Below, one piece after another: positions 8,103 to 19,447 of a stretch of DNA of 64,000 nucleotides. This DNA is from an uncultured Pseudokineococcus sp. (GTDB taxonomy: Bacteria; Actinomycetota; Actinomycetes; Actinomycetales; Quadrisphaeraceae), in contig NZ_CANMAA010000003.1 in the NCBI RefSeq assembly GCF_947495735.1, positions 186,001-250,000 of the forward strand, written 5' to 3'. The position numbers and the translations under genes were made by a program. The first letter of the stretch is position 1; the number at the start of each line of letters is the position of its first letter. The notes under the pieces were generated by a model. The model had not been told where the DNA came from. It made no database searches and saw nothing but the letters and a program-made list of their open reading frames with translations.

Positions 8103-9584
8103 TCAGGCCTCGCAGATGTCCTCGGAGGCCGAGCGCGCCTCGATCGCCGCCGACGGCTCGCTGCGGTCCGGCAGCGGCTCGGCGCCCAGCCGGTTGGGCA
8201 CCTCGACGACGTCCGGCGCCCCCGTCCCGAGCGTCACGACGACAACCCCCTGCAGGCTGGGGTCCTCCACCACGTTCGCCCCCGGGAAGGCGGCGGCGAC
8301 CGTCTCGGCGGCGTCCTCGGCCCCCGTCGGGTAGCTCACGCGCACGCCCTGCAGCACGCCGGCGTCCGCGTTGCCGGCCACCCGCACGTCGAACCCCTGC
8401 AGCTGGAGGTCCGACTGCGCCTCGCCGGCGCGGCCGCCCTCCCCCGTGCCGTTGTAGACCTCGACGGCGATCGAGCCCGGCGAGACGGTCAGCGGCGGCG
8501 CGGTCTCCGCCGGAGCGGGCTCGGGCTCCGGCTCCGTGCCGGGAAGGGGCGCGTCGGCGCGGATGCTCGCCCAGAGGTCCTCCGCCTCCGGGGCCCACTG
8601 CAGCCGGTTGGGGTCGGGCGCGTACTCCTCGAAGGGCACGGTCACGAAGGAGACGTCGTCCGGGCGCAGGCCCGAGGCGCTCTGCGCCAGCTGCGTCAGC
8701 TGCCCGACGCTGTCCAGCCCGGGGTCCGTGGTGAGGGAGTTCGTGGCGGCGTCGAGGAAGCGCACGAGGCGGTCCGGGCGCAGCAGGATGCCCGCGCTCG
8801 TCACCTCCTGGACGACGGAGGACAGGAACTGCTGCTGGCGGCCGATGCGGCCGATGTCGCTGCCCGAGGTGCCCGGGATGTTGTAGCGGGCGCGCACGTA
8901 GGCGAGGGCCTGCTCCCCCGACACGCGGCTGACGCCGGCCGGCAGGTCGAGCTTGCTCTTCGGGTCCTGGACGGCCTCGGGCAGGCACACCTCGACCCCG
9001 CCCAGGGCGTCCACCACGTCCTGGAAGCCGTCGAAGTCGATGACGGCGAAGTGGTCGATGCGGATGTCGGTGTTCTTCTCGACCGTCGCGATGGCGCACG
9101 CCGGGCCGCCCTCGGCCAGCGCGGAGTTGAACATGGCCACCCGCTCGCGCCCGGCGTCGTCCGGGTCGCCGCACGGCGGCACCGTGACCATCGAGTCGCG
9201 CGGGATGCTCACGGCGACGGCCCGGTCGCGGTCCTGCGAGAGGTGCACCAGCAGGGTCGTGTCCGACCCGCCGCCGCCGATGTCCCCGCCGAAGCCGGCG
9301 CCGCCCTCGGCCAGCTGCGAGCGGTCGTCCGACCCCAGCACGAGGATGTCGAGCGGCCCGGTCGACCCCTCCGCGGTGGCCTCCTCCTCGGGCCGGTCGT
9401 CCCCCAGGAGGGCGTCCACCTCGACCGAGGTGATGTTGCCGTCCAGGCGGGTCACGACCGCGGCGCCCGCGGCGCCGCCGACGACCACCGCGCCCGCGAC
9501 CACCGCCGCCGTGGCAGCAGCGGCGCGCCGCGCCCGGGATCGGGCCCGGACGTGGCGGCCGGCGGCCGTGCGCTGCGCTGTCAT
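8103..9584 (-). CDS. LCP-family (LytR-CpsA-Psr) wall-polymer ligase with LytR_C domain
   Basis: 493 residues from ATG 9584. A short Arg-rich cytoplasmic segment is followed by one transmembrane helix (about residues 20-42). The LCP domain (about 80-320) shows ILVLGSDDR, the strand TTLLVHLSQDR, VSIPRDSMV with the phosphate-binding Arg, the HFAVIDFDGF segment and VRARYNIPGTSGSDIGRIGR, which contains the second conserved Arg pair. The C-terminal part (about 390-490) is a LytR_C domain (VEVYNGTGEGGRA). LCP enzymes transfer undecaprenyl-phosphate-linked glycopolymers to peptidoglycan outside the membrane. Transcribed divergently from the penicillin-binding protein gene, sharing a 170-bp promoter region. 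Confidence 0.93.
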   Translation of the reverse strand: MTAQRTAAGRHVRARSRARRAAAATAAVVAGAVVVGGAAGAAVVTRLDGNITSVEVDALLGDDRPEEEATAEGSTGPLDILVLGSDDRSQLAEGGAGFGGDIGGGGSDTTLLVHLSQDRDRAVAVSIPRDSMVTVPPCGDPDDAGRERVAMFNSALAEGGPACAIATVEKNTDIRIDHFAVIDFDGFQDVVDALGGVEVCLPEAVQDPKSKLDLPAGVSRVSGEQALAYVRARYNIPGTSGSDIGRIGRQQQFLSSVVQEVTSAGILLRPDRLVRFLDAATNSLTTDPGLDSVGQLTQLAQSASGLRPDDVSFVTVPFEEYAPDPNRLQWAPEAEDLWASIRADAPLPGTEPEPEPAPAETAPPLTVSPGSIAVEVYNGTGEGGRAGEAQSDLQLQGFDVRVAGNADAGVLQGVRVSYPTGAEDAAETVAAAFPGANVVEDPSLQGVVVVTLGTGAPDVVEVPNRLGAEPLPDRSEPSAAIEARSASEDICEA

Positions 9585-9754
9585 GCGGGGCGAGACCTCT
9601 CCGTGGTGGTGGTCCGACGTCGGCCCGGGCGCCGGAGGGGACCCGCTCGGGCGCCGGCCGGAGGAGCGGGTGCGTCCTGTCCATGCTACGGGGAGCATCG
9701 GCCGGCCCTCGGGGCCTCTGGAGCCCCGCCGCCCGGGGTGGCACAGTCACGGGG

Positions 9755-11737
9755 GTGCAGCGACCCAGCCGCCGGGCGACCGCCCTCGCCGTGTCCGGTC
9801 TCGTCGTCGTCGGCGCGGGCGCCGGCGCAGCCGTCGTCGGGGCCCAGCGCGCCGCCGAGCGCGACCGCGACGACGCCGCCCGCGCGGCCGCGGAGGAGGT
9901 CGTCGCGGCGTGGGACGCGGGGGACCTCGCCGCGGCCCCGGTCGTGCTGGAGGGCGGCGGTGGAGCCGGGGCCGTCGCCGCCGGCTACGAGGCCCTGACG
10001 AGCGGCATGGGGGGCGCGCGGCCCGCGGTCGAGCTGGTGGACGTCGAGCGCGAGGACGCCGCCGCCACCGCCGACCTCGAGGTGACGTGGCCGCTCGGCG
10101 AGGGGTGGACGACGGCGACCTCGCTGCCGCTCGCCGTCACCGGCGACGACCGGGAGGCCTCGGGGTGGACGGCCACGTGGTCGCCCGCGGTGGTGGCGCC
10201 GGCGCTCGAGACCGGCGACGCCCTGCGCCTGGACCGCGTCCGGGGGCAGCGCGGGGAGGTCCTCGACCGCGACGGGCAGCCGCTGGTCACGGACCAGCCG
10301 GTGGTCGACGTCCAGGTCGACCCGGCCCGCGTGGACGACGCGGACGCCCTGGCGCAGCGCCTGTCCGCGGAGCTGGGGGTGGACGCCGCCTCGCTGGCCG
10401 AGCGCATCGCGTCGGCGCCGGAGGGCCAGGCGGTCTCGGTCATCACGCTGCGCCAGGCCGCCTGGGACGAGGTCTCCGGGGCCGTCGGCTCGCTGCCGGG
10501 CGTCCAGACCCTGCCGGGCGAGCGGCCGCTGGCCCCCACGAGCGGCTTCGCCCGCGACCTGCTGGGCGTGCTCGGCGACGCGACGGCCGAGCTCGTCGAG
10601 GACTCCGACGGCCGGCTCGCCGCCGGGGACACCACGGGCCTGTCCGGCGTGCAGCGCCAGTACGACGAGCGCCTCGCCGGGACGGCGGGCGCCACGGTGG
10701 TGCGGGTGCCCGAGGGCTCGGAGGACGACGCGGCGGGGCAGACGCTGTTCTCCGCCGGCGCCGTCCCCGGCCAGGACGTGCAGCTCTCGCTCGACCCGCA
10801 GGTGCAGGTGGCCGCGGACGCGGCGCTGGCGCAGGGCGTCGGGGACGGCGGCAGCGGCGCGCTCGTCGTCGTCGACGTCGCCACCGGTGACCTGCTCGCC
10901 GTGTCCTCGGCGCCCGCGGGCGGCTTCGACCGGGCGCTGCAGGGCCAGTACGCCCCCGGCTCGACGTTCAAGACGGTCTCGACGCAGGCGCTGCTGGCCG
11001 CCGGCGTCACGCTCGACGAGACCGTCGCGTGCCCGCCGACGACGACGCTCAGCGGGCGCACGTTCCGCAACGCCGAGGGCTCCGCCCTCGGCGACGTCCC
11101 CTTCGCCGTCGACTTCGCGCAGTCGTGCAACACCGCGTTCGCCTCCCTGGCCGACCGGCTCGAGGCCGGCGCGCTGCCCGCGGCCGCGCTGCCGATGGGC
11201 ATCGGCGTCGACTGGGAGGTCGGCGTCCCCGCGTTCACCGGCCAGGTGCCCGAGGCGGGCGGCGAGGACCTGCAGGCCGCCGAGATGATCGGCCAGGGGC
11301 AGGTGCTCACCAGCCCCGCCGGCATGGCGGTGGCGACGTCGACGATCGCCCGCGGGTCGTGGCTGGCGCCGCGCGTGGTGCTCGACCCCGCCCCGGAGGC
11401 GAGCGCCCCGCCGCCCGAGCCGGTCGCCGACCTCGGCGTCGTCCGGGACCTGATGCGTCTCGTGGCGACCGAGGGCACCGCGTCCGAGGCGCTGGCCGGC
11501 GTGCCCGGCGGGCCCGTGGGCGCCAAGACGGGCACCGCCGAGGTCGGCGAGCCGGGCGCCGACGGCGCCTACGCCACGAACGCCTGGACGGTGGCCCTCC
11601 AGCCCGGCGCCGGCCCCTCGGGGACCGACGGCGAGGGCGTCGCCGTGGCGGTGGTCGTCGAGGGCGGCAGCGCCGGCGGGGCCGTGGCGGCGCCCGTGGT
11701 CGCCGACCTGCTCACCGCGCTCGCCGAGCAGGGCTGA
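9755..11737 (+). CDS. Class B penicillin-binding protein (transpeptidase) with MecA-like N-terminal domain
   Basis: 660 residues from GTG 9755. One N-terminal transmembrane helix (about 10-30), an NTF2-like domain resembling MecA_N (about 40-150: EEVVAAWDAGDL...), a dimerisation/pedestal domain starting RGQRGEVLDRDGQPL, and a transpeptidase domain with the three catalytic motifs: STFK (Ser403), SCN (457-459) and KTGT (591-594). It crosslinks peptidoglycan peptides outside the membrane and is the target of beta-lactams. It is monocistronic and not beside FtsW/RodA. MecA_N-type domains occur in many actinobacterial PBPs, so resistance should not be assumed. Confidence 0.93.
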   Translation: MQRPSRRATALAVSGLVVVGAGAGAAVVGAQRAAERDRDDAARAAAEEVVAAWDAGDLAAAPVVLEGGGGAGAVAAGYEALTSGMGGARPAVELVDVEREDAAATADLEVTWPLGEGWTTATSLPLAVTGDDREASGWTATWSPAVVAPALETGDALRLDRVRGQRGEVLDRDGQPLVTDQPVVDVQVDPARVDDADALAQRLSAELGVDAASLAERIASAPEGQAVSVITLRQAAWDEVSGAVGSLPGVQTLPGERPLAPTSGFARDLLGVLGDATAELVEDSDGRLAAGDTTGLSGVQRQYDERLAGTAGATVVRVPEGSEDDAAGQTLFSAGAVPGQDVQLSLDPQVQVAADAALAQGVGDGGSGALVVVDVATGDLLAVSSAPAGGFDRALQGQYAPGSTFKTVSTQALLAAGVTLDETVACPPTTTLSGRTFRNAEGSALGDVPFAVDFAQSCNTAFASLADRLEAGALPAAALPMGIGVDWEVGVPAFTGQVPEAGGEDLQAAEMIGQGQVLTSPAGMAVATSTIARGSWLAPRVVLDPAPEASAPPPEPVADLGVVRDLMRLVATEGTASEALAGVPGGPVGAKTGTAEVGEPGADGAYATNAWTVALQPGAGPSGTDGEGVAVAVVVEGGSAGGAVAAPVVADLLTALAEQG

Positions 11738-11758
11738 GCGGGCGCGAGCGCGACGGGG

Positions 11759-11787
11759 CGCGGGTCACCGAGCGGTGGTGACCCGCG
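11759..11787. terminator. Bidirectional terminator between the PBP gene and glgX
   Basis: Perfect 11-bp stem CGCGGGTCACC with its complement and a 7-nt loop, lying between two convergent genes. Confidence 0.65.
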
Positions 11788-11817
11788 CCTCGTCGCGCCC
11801 GACGACGCCCGCCGGCG

Positions 11818-13866
<2,049 letters not shown>

Positions 13867-13945
13867 AGGCAGTGATCCTGCGACGCGGTGCGCGGCGCCG
13901 CGACTCGGTGCGCAGGACGTGCGCGGACGTCGCCCCGGACGGGCG

Positions 13946-15355
13946 TCAGGCGCGCCAGAGCGGGCGGCTGCGCCAGACCCGGGCCAGCGGCAGGACGTCG
14001 ACGCCCCGCTCCCGCAGGTCGCGCCAGGCCAGCCGCCGCGTGCGCACGATCATCACCACCCCGAACCCCCAGACCAGGTACTGCAGGCCGAAGGCCGCGC
14101 GGAAGTCGCCCAGCGCCGGCACGGCGTCGCCCGCCAGCAGGTCGAGCACCACCCCGATGCCCAGGATCGTCAGCAGCGACGCCGTGAAGCCGCCGGTGTT
14201 CACCACGCCCGTCGCCGTCCCGAGGCGGTCGGGGGGGTTGTAGGTCCGCGCGAAGTCGAAGCCGACCATCGAGCCCGGCCCGTTGACCGACAGGACGAGG
14301 ACGAGCACGGCCACGAGCCCCAGGGGCGCCTCGCCCGGCCAGGCGAGGACGACCGTCCACGCCAGCGCCGTCGTCCCGATGATGCCGAGCACGAGGTAGG
14401 AGCGCCGGAGCGGGTGCAGCGCCGTGAGCCGGCCGACCACCGGCCCGGTGGCGATGCCGCCCGCCACGAGCAGCGTCAGCATCGCGCCGGCCTCGACGGG
14501 GGTGAGCCCGAGCCCCTGGACCATGAACGGGTAGCCCCACAGCAGCGCGAAGACCATGCCGGAGAACTGCGACGTGAAGTGGCACCAGAACCCCAGCCGC
14601 GTGCCCGGCTCGCGCCACGCGCCGACCAGGTCGCCGCGCACCTCCGCGGGCGCCCGGCGGCGGCGGACGACGGCGACGTCCGGCGGCGCGTCCCGCAGGA
14701 CGACGAGGACGAGGACCGCGACGAGCGCGCCGACCCCCGCGGCGCCGCCGAAGGCGACCGACCAGCCCGGCCCCGCGAGCACCGCGGCGAGGGGGATGGC
14801 CGACAGGACCTGCCCGAGCTGGCCGAGGATGCCCGTCACCTGGGTGAGGACGGGCACCCTGCTGGCCGCGAACCAGGCGGGCACCAGCCGCAGGACGCTG
14901 ATGAAGGTCATGGCGTCGCCGAGCCCGACGAGCACGCGGCCCGCGAAGGCGCCCGGCACGTCCGTGACGACGGCGAGCACCGCCTGCCCGGCCACCATGG
15001 CCGTGGCCCCGGCGACGAGCAGGCGCTTGGTGCCGAACCGGTCGACGAGCACGCCGACGGGCACCTGCATGCCGGCGTAGACCACCAGCTGCACGACGGC
15101 GAAGACCGACAGGACGGCCGTGCCGGTCGAGAAGCGCTCCAGCGCAGCGGGTCCGGCGACGCCGAGGGACGTGCGGTTGAACACGGCGATGACGTAGGCC
15201 AGGACGCCCACGCTCCAGACCACGTAGGCGCGGGCCCGGGTGCGGCGCGGGGACGGGGTCGAGGCCCCGGCGCCCGCGGGGGCCGCGGTCGCGGGTCCGG
15301 CGCCCGCGGGGGCCGCGGTCACGGGTCCGGCGCCCGCGGGGCCGGGGCGGCTCAC
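13946..15355 (-). CDS. MFS transporter
   Basis: 469 residues, about 12 predicted helices. The N-terminal half has the MFS A-motif-like loop GVLVDRFGTKRLL and a conserved segment FNRTSLGVAGPAAL; the C-terminal half contains TYNPPDRLGTATGVVNTGGF, which resembles the nitrate/sugar-acid branch of the family. The first 40 residues are a Pro/Ala/Gly-rich cytoplasmic stretch encoded by a tandem repeat. Its GTG start overlaps the GntR gene stop by GTGA, so the regulator probably controls it. The substrate is not evident. Confidence 0.88.
   Translation of the reverse strand: MSRPGPAGAGPVTAAPAGAGPATAAPAGAGASTPSPRRTRARAYVVWSVGVLAYVIAVFNRTSLGVAGPAALERFSTGTAVLSVFAVVQLVVYAGMQVPVGVLVDRFGTKRLLVAGATAMVAGQAVLAVVTDVPGAFAGRVLVGLGDAMTFISVLRLVPAWFAASRVPVLTQVTGILGQLGQVLSAIPLAAVLAGPGWSVAFGGAAGVGALVAVLVLVVLRDAPPDVAVVRRRRAPAEVRGDLVGAWREPGTRLGFWCHFTSQFSGMVFALLWGYPFMVQGLGLTPVEAGAMLTLLVAGGIATGPVVGRLTALHPLRRSYLVLGIIGTTALAWTVVLAWPGEAPLGLVAVLVLVLSVNGPGSMVGFDFARTYNPPDRLGTATGVVNTGGFTASLLTILGIGVVLDLLAGDAVPALGDFRAAFGLQYLVWGFGVVMIVRTRRLAWRDLRERGVDVLPLARVWRSRPLWRA
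15266..15347. repeat. 30-bp tandem repeat inside the MFS gene start
   Basis: About 2.5 copies of a 30-bp unit containing CCGGCGCCCGCGGGGGCCGC. The unit length is a multiple of three and encodes the N-terminal repeats AAPAGAGP of the MFS protein, so copy-number change would not shift the frame. Confidence 0.8.
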
Positions 15356-16011
15356 CGGACGCCCCGGAGCACGTCGCCCGCCCCGCGGACGTGCTCGGCC
15401 GCCAGCCGCGCGAAGGCCTCGGCGTCCCCCGCGGCGAGGGCGTCGCGCAGCGCGGCGTGCTCGCGGACGGCGCGGTCCTGCCGGGCCGTCCCCATGTCCA
15501 TGCTGGCCACGCCCATGCACAGCTGCCGGTCGCGCAGGGAGGCGTACAGGCGTGAGAGCACGGCGTTGCCGGCGGCGTCCACGAGCGTCTCGTGGAAGGC
15601 GCGGTCGGCCTCGACGAGCGCCGCGGCGTGACCCTCGGCGCGGGCGGCGCGCATGGCCGCGAGGTGCTCGTCCAGCAGCGGCAGGACGCGCTCGCGGTCC
15701 TCGACCGCGCGCGGCGCGGCCCACCGCTCGACCAGCTCGCGGGCCTCCAGCACGTCGCGGGCCTCGGTGTCGCTCACGGCCAGGACGAGCGCGCCGCGCT
15801 TGGGGAAGAGCTGGACCAGCCGCTCGGCCTGCAGCTGCAGCAGCGCCTCGCGGACCGGGGTGCGGCTGACGCCGGTGCGCTCGGCCAGCTCGCCCTCGGT
15901 GACGAGGGTGCCGCCGGGGTAGGTGCGGTCCAGGATCCCGGCCTTGAGGTGGGCGTAGACCCGCTGGGAGGCCGGCGCGGGAGGGGCGTCGGGAGGAGAG
16001 GTGGGACACAT
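15352..16011 (-). CDS. GntR-family regulator (FadR/FCD subfamily)
   Basis: 219 residues from ATG 16011. Winged helix-turn-helix near residues 20-85 with the hallmark TEGELAERTGVSRTPVREALLQL, followed by an all-helical FCD effector domain (residues about 90-210) with the DRAFHETLVDAAGN and EHAALRDALAAGD segments that carry metal/ligand-binding residues. It is the first gene of a two-gene unit with the MFS transporter and diverges from the LLM/GH13 operon. The palindrome at its start codon suggests autoregulation. Confidence 0.93.
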   Translation of the reverse strand: MCPTSPPDAPPAPASQRVYAHLKAGILDRTYPGGTLVTEGELAERTGVSRTPVREALLQLQAERLVQLFPKRGALVLAVSDTEARDVLEARELVERWAAPRAVEDRERVLPLLDEHLAAMRAARAEGHAAALVEADRAFHETLVDAAGNAVLSRLYASLRDRQLCMGVASMDMGTARQDRAVREHAALRDALAAGDAEAFARLAAEHVRGAGDVLRGVR

Positions 16012-16022
16012 GATGCATCTAT
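16010..16022. promoter_or_regulatory. Candidate GntR operator
   Basis: ATGATGCATCTAT, a near-perfect palindrome centred on GATGCATC, lies at the start of the GntR gene and upstream of the divergent LLM operon. Position and symmetry fit a FadR-type operator; no binding data can be read from sequence. Confidence 0.45.
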
Positions 16023-16097
16023 GGTGCCCGCCACGACCGGGTGACGGCGCGCGCGTCCACCCGGCGGACGCCGCGGCGGGCACTACCGTCCCGGGCC

Positions 16098-17171
16098 GTG
16101 ACCGTCGTCGGCTTCCACGCCTCCCACGAGCAGATCCCGCCCAGCCGACTCCTGCGCGACGTCGTGCGGGCCGAGGAGGTCGGCTTCAGCGCGGCCATGT
16201 GCTCCGACCACATCACCCCGTGGAGCAGCGACCAGGGGCAGTCGGGGTTCGCCTGGAGCTGGCTGGGCGCCGCCCTGACGAGCACGAGCCTGACCTTCGG
16301 CGTCGTCCACGCGCCGGGGCAGCGCTACCACCCGGCGATCAGCGCCCAGATGGTCGCGACGCTGGCCGAGATGTTCCCGCAGCGCTTCTGGGCCGCCCTG
16401 GGCACGGGCCAGCTCATGAACGAGCACGTCACCGGGACCCCGTGGCCGACCAAGGACGAGCGCGACGCGCGCCTGGCCGAGACGGTCGACGTCGTGCGCC
16501 GCCTGCTCGCCGGCGAGGAGGTCACCCACCGGGGCCGGGTCGACGTCGACCGCGCGCGGGTCTGGAGCCGCCCGCCGGTCGAGGCCGCCCCCGCGCTGCT
16601 CGCCGCCGCCATCAGCGCCCGCACCGCCGCGTGGGCGGGCAGCTGGGCCGACGGGCTCATCACCGTCAACTCCTCCCCCGAGGTGCTGCGCGAGGTCTCC
16701 GGCGCCTACCGCGACGCCGGCGGCCGCGGCCCGCTGTGCCTGCAGGTGCACGTCGCCTGGGCGCCGAGCCGCGACGAGGCGCTCGCCCTCGCCCACCACC
16801 AGTGGCGCACCAACGTCTTCGGCTCGCAGGTGCTCTCCGAGCTGGCCACCCCCGCCCAGTTCGACGACGTCGGCCGCCAGGTCACGCCCGCCGGCGTCGA
16901 CGGGCCGGTCGTCGTCGAGCACGACATGGGCCGCCTCGCCGAGCGCCTGCACGAGATGGTCGACGTCGGCTTCGACCGCGTCTACCTGCACTTCGTGGGG
17001 CAGGACCAGGACGCCTGGCTCGACGCCGCCGGGCGCGACCTCCTGCCGCAGCTCGGCGTCACCGCGCCGGAGCCGCTCGTGGGGACCACCGGGCCGGGCA
17101 CGACGGCCGGCGCGCTGGCGGAGCGGACGCCGCGCCCCCTCGCCGCCGCCCTCGAGGGGGCGGGGGCGTGA
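16098..17171 (+). CDS. LLM-class flavin-dependent oxidoreductase (TIGR03885-like)
   Basis: 357 residues from GTG 16098. A luciferase-like TIM barrel: VTVVGFHASHEQIPPSRLLRD at the N-terminus, CSDHITPWS near residue 36, and ALGTGQLMNEH in the middle. The protein resembles the group described as probable non-F420 flavinoid oxidoreductases, which usually neighbour a GH13 enzyme; here the stop overlaps the start of such a gene by GTGA. The substrate is unknown. The cofactor could be FMN or F420; family knowledge favours a flavin. Confidence 0.88.
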   Translation: MTVVGFHASHEQIPPSRLLRDVVRAEEVGFSAAMCSDHITPWSSDQGQSGFAWSWLGAALTSTSLTFGVVHAPGQRYHPAISAQMVATLAEMFPQRFWAALGTGQLMNEHVTGTPWPTKDERDARLAETVDVVRRLLAGEEVTHRGRVDVDRARVWSRPPVEAAPALLAAAISARTAAWAGSWADGLITVNSSPEVLREVSGAYRDAGGRGPLCLQVHVAWAPSRDEALALAHHQWRTNVFGSQVLSELATPAQFDDVGRQVTPAGVDGPVVVEHDMGRLAERLHEMVDVGFDRVYLHFVGQDQDAWLDAAGRDLLPQLGVTAPEPLVGTTGPGTTAGALAERTPRPLAAALEGAGA

Positions 17172-18805
17172 GGCTCACCACGACCGCCGACGAGTGGTGG
17201 ACGACGAGCGTCGGGTACTGCCTCGACGTCGAGCGCTTCGCCGACTCCAGCGGGGACGGGCACGGGGACCTCGTCGGCCTCGGCCAGCACCTGGACCACC
17301 TCAGCCGCCTCGGCGTGGGGTTCGTCTGGCTGCAGCCCTTCTACCCCTCGCCCGAGGGCGACGACGGCTACGACATCACCGACTACTACGCCGTCGACCC
17401 CGAGACCGGCAGCCTCGGGGACTTCGTCGAGGTCGTGCGCGCCTGCCGCGAGCGCGGGATGCGCGTGCTCGTCGACCTCGTCGTCAACCACACGTCCGCC
17501 GAGCACCCGTGGTTCCAGGACGCGCGGTCCAGCCGCTCCTCGCGCTACCGGGACTGGTACGTGTGGCGCGACGAGCCGGACCCCGCGGACGAGGGCGCGC
17601 AGAACGTCTTCCCCGACGCCGAGGACTCCATCTGGTCCTACGACGAGACGGCCGGCCAGCACTACCGGCACCGCTTCTACAGCTCCCAGCCCGACCTGAA
17701 CACCTCGAACGAGGAGGTCCGCGACGAGATCCTGCGGATCATGGGGTTCTGGCTCCAGCTCGGCGTGGCGGGCTTCCGCGTCGACGCCGTGCCGTTCTTC
17801 GTGGAGACGGCCAGCCGCACCGGTGACGCCGACGACGCCGGCGACCCGGACGGCACGGGGCCCGAGGACGCCGGCCAGGGCGGCGAGCACTCCGAGCACC
17901 TCGACGAGTCGATGCGGATGCTCGACGTCATGCGGACCTTCCTCGCCCGCCGCAGCAGCGAGGCCCTCATGCTCGGCGAGGTCAACCTGCCCTACGAGCA
18001 GCAGGCGGACTTCTTCGGCGGCATCGGCGACCGCATGACGATCAACTTCGACTTCACGCTCAACCAGTCGATGTACCTGGCGCTCGCGCGCGGGACCTCC
18101 GAGCCGCTGCGGCGCACGCTCGCCTCGCGCCCGGTGCTCCCCGACGGCAAGTCCTTCGGGGTCTTCGCGCGCAACCACGACGAGCTCACCCTCGACCAGC
18201 TCTCCGAGGACGAGCGGGCCGAGGTCCTCGCCGCCTTCGGCCCCCGGGAGGACCAGCAGCTGTTCGGGCGGGGGCTGCGCCTGCGCCTGCCCACCATCCT
18301 CGACGGCGACCGGGCGCGGATGGAGATGGTCTACGCGCTGGTCTTCTCGGTCCCCGGCGTCCCCGTCCTCTACTACGGCGAGGAGGTCGGCCAGGGCGAG
18401 GACCTCTCGGTGCCCGGCCGCGTCGCCGTCCGGACGCCGCTGCGCTGGGACCGCGACGCCCCCACCGGCGTCGCCGCGCAGGAGGCCGACCCCGGCTCGC
18501 TCCTGCACGCGATGCGCCGCCTCGTGGCCTGCTACCGCTCCCGCCCCGAGCTCGGCCCGGGCGTGCTGCAGCTGCTCGACGTCGGCGACGAGCGGGTGCT
18601 CGCCTCGGCGAGCACGTGGCGGGGGCGCACCACCGCGGCGCTGCACAACCTCGCCGACGCGGAGGTGGAGGTCCGCCTGCCCGGCGACGTCCTCGACGGC
18701 GACGTCGTCGACCTCTTCTCCGGCGAGCCCGTCGAGGTGCCCGCCGACGGGCTCGCGCTGACGCTCCCCCGCTACGGCTACCGCTGGCTCGGCGACGGGG
18801 CCTGA
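17168..18805 (+). CDS. GH13 alpha-amylase family enzyme, trehalose-synthase-like
   Basis: 545 residues. GH13 barrel with VDLVVNHTS, GFRVDAVPFF (nucleophile Asp), LMLGEVNL (acid Glu) and FARNHDELTLD (third Asp). The order and the phrase RNHDELTLD resemble trehalose synthase (maltose-trehalose interconverting) rather than amylase. It is translationally coupled to an LLM oxidoreductase, so both proteins likely act together, but no maltokinase or GlgE is present. A short acidic insertion after the nucleophile (about residues 220-245) is rich in Asp/Gly. C-terminal beta domain ends in YRWLGDGA. Confidence 0.88.
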   Translation: MRLTTTADEWWTTSVGYCLDVERFADSSGDGHGDLVGLGQHLDHLSRLGVGFVWLQPFYPSPEGDDGYDITDYYAVDPETGSLGDFVEVVRACRERGMRVLVDLVVNHTSAEHPWFQDARSSRSSRYRDWYVWRDEPDPADEGAQNVFPDAEDSIWSYDETAGQHYRHRFYSSQPDLNTSNEEVRDEILRIMGFWLQLGVAGFRVDAVPFFVETASRTGDADDAGDPDGTGPEDAGQGGEHSEHLDESMRMLDVMRTFLARRSSEALMLGEVNLPYEQQADFFGGIGDRMTINFDFTLNQSMYLALARGTSEPLRRTLASRPVLPDGKSFGVFARNHDELTLDQLSEDERAEVLAAFGPREDQQLFGRGLRLRLPTILDGDRARMEMVYALVFSVPGVPVLYYGEEVGQGEDLSVPGRVAVRTPLRWDRDAPTGVAAQEADPGSLLHAMRRLVACYRSRPELGPGVLQLLDVGDERVLASASTWRGRTTAALHNLADAEVEVRLPGDVLDGDVVDLFSGEPVEVPADGLALTLPRYGYRWLGDGA

Positions 18806-18841
18806 GCGCACCGGGAGGACCGGCGCGGGGATGATGCGCGC

Positions 18842-19384
18842 GTGGACGCCTCCGCCGCCCCGGCCGCCCGCCTCGGCCACGACCTCGCGACGGCCGCGCT
18901 GGTGCTCGCCGTGGCCGTCGACCCGTTCACCGGGCTCCGCCGGCGCGCGGGCTTCGCCGAGCTCGTGGTCCACCAGCAGCGCGCCGACGCGGTGATGCGC
19001 CGGGCGGGGCCGGTCCCGTCCGTGGCCTCGGCGGTCGCCGGGCTCGGGGCCTCGGCGGTCGTGGTGCGCCGGGAGCCCGCGGAGGCGGCGCTGCGGTCGG
19101 CGTCGGTGCTGGCCGTCGCCGCCGCGGTGGTGCTCACCGTCCGGGTCCACGTCCCGATCAACGAGCAGCTGCGCACCTGGAGCCCCGAGGTCGAGGTGCC
19201 CGGCTGGCGCGAGACGTGGGGCGCCTGGGAGCGCGCGCACGTCGCGCGCCGGGCCCTCACGGCCCTGGCGGGCACCCTGGTCGTCGCGGCGGCCGCCGTG
19301 CCGACCGGCGGCGGTCGTCGTGGGTCGCCCTGGGCGGCGCGGCAGCAGCAGCCCCGGAGGACCGCGTCGACGGCGTCCGCGTGA
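18842..19384 (+). CDS. DUF1772 (anthrone-oxygenase-like) membrane protein
   Basis: 180 residues, about four hydrophobic helices. The segment VHVPINEQLRTW followed by WERAHVARRALTALAGTLVV is the pattern of the DUF1772 family (fungal anthrone oxygenase-like), in which the N-Asn-x-x and W-x-x-x-H/R residues are conserved. The C-terminus is short, basic and Gln-rich. The gene is 63 bp upstream of the rhodopsin gene on the same strand, so the two may be co-transcribed. Function unknown. Confidence 0.7.
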   Translation: MDASAAPAARLGHDLATAALVLAVAVDPFTGLRRRAGFAELVVHQQRADAVMRRAGPVPSVASAVAGLGASAVVVRREPAEAALRSASVLAVAAAVVLTVRVHVPINEQLRTWSPEVEVPGWRETWGAWERAHVARRALTALAGTLVVAAAAVPTGGGRRGSPWAARQQQPRRTASTASA

Positions 19385-19447
19385 CCGGCTCGCTGCCGCG
19401 AGCGGTGCTCCGCCCCGCGCACGCGGTTGCCGCCCCTCGAGGACTCC

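Noticed and set aside
9755-11737. Beta-lactam resistance PBP2a (MecA)
   Set aside because: NTF2-like MecA_N domains are common in actinobacterial PBPs; resistance cannot be inferred.
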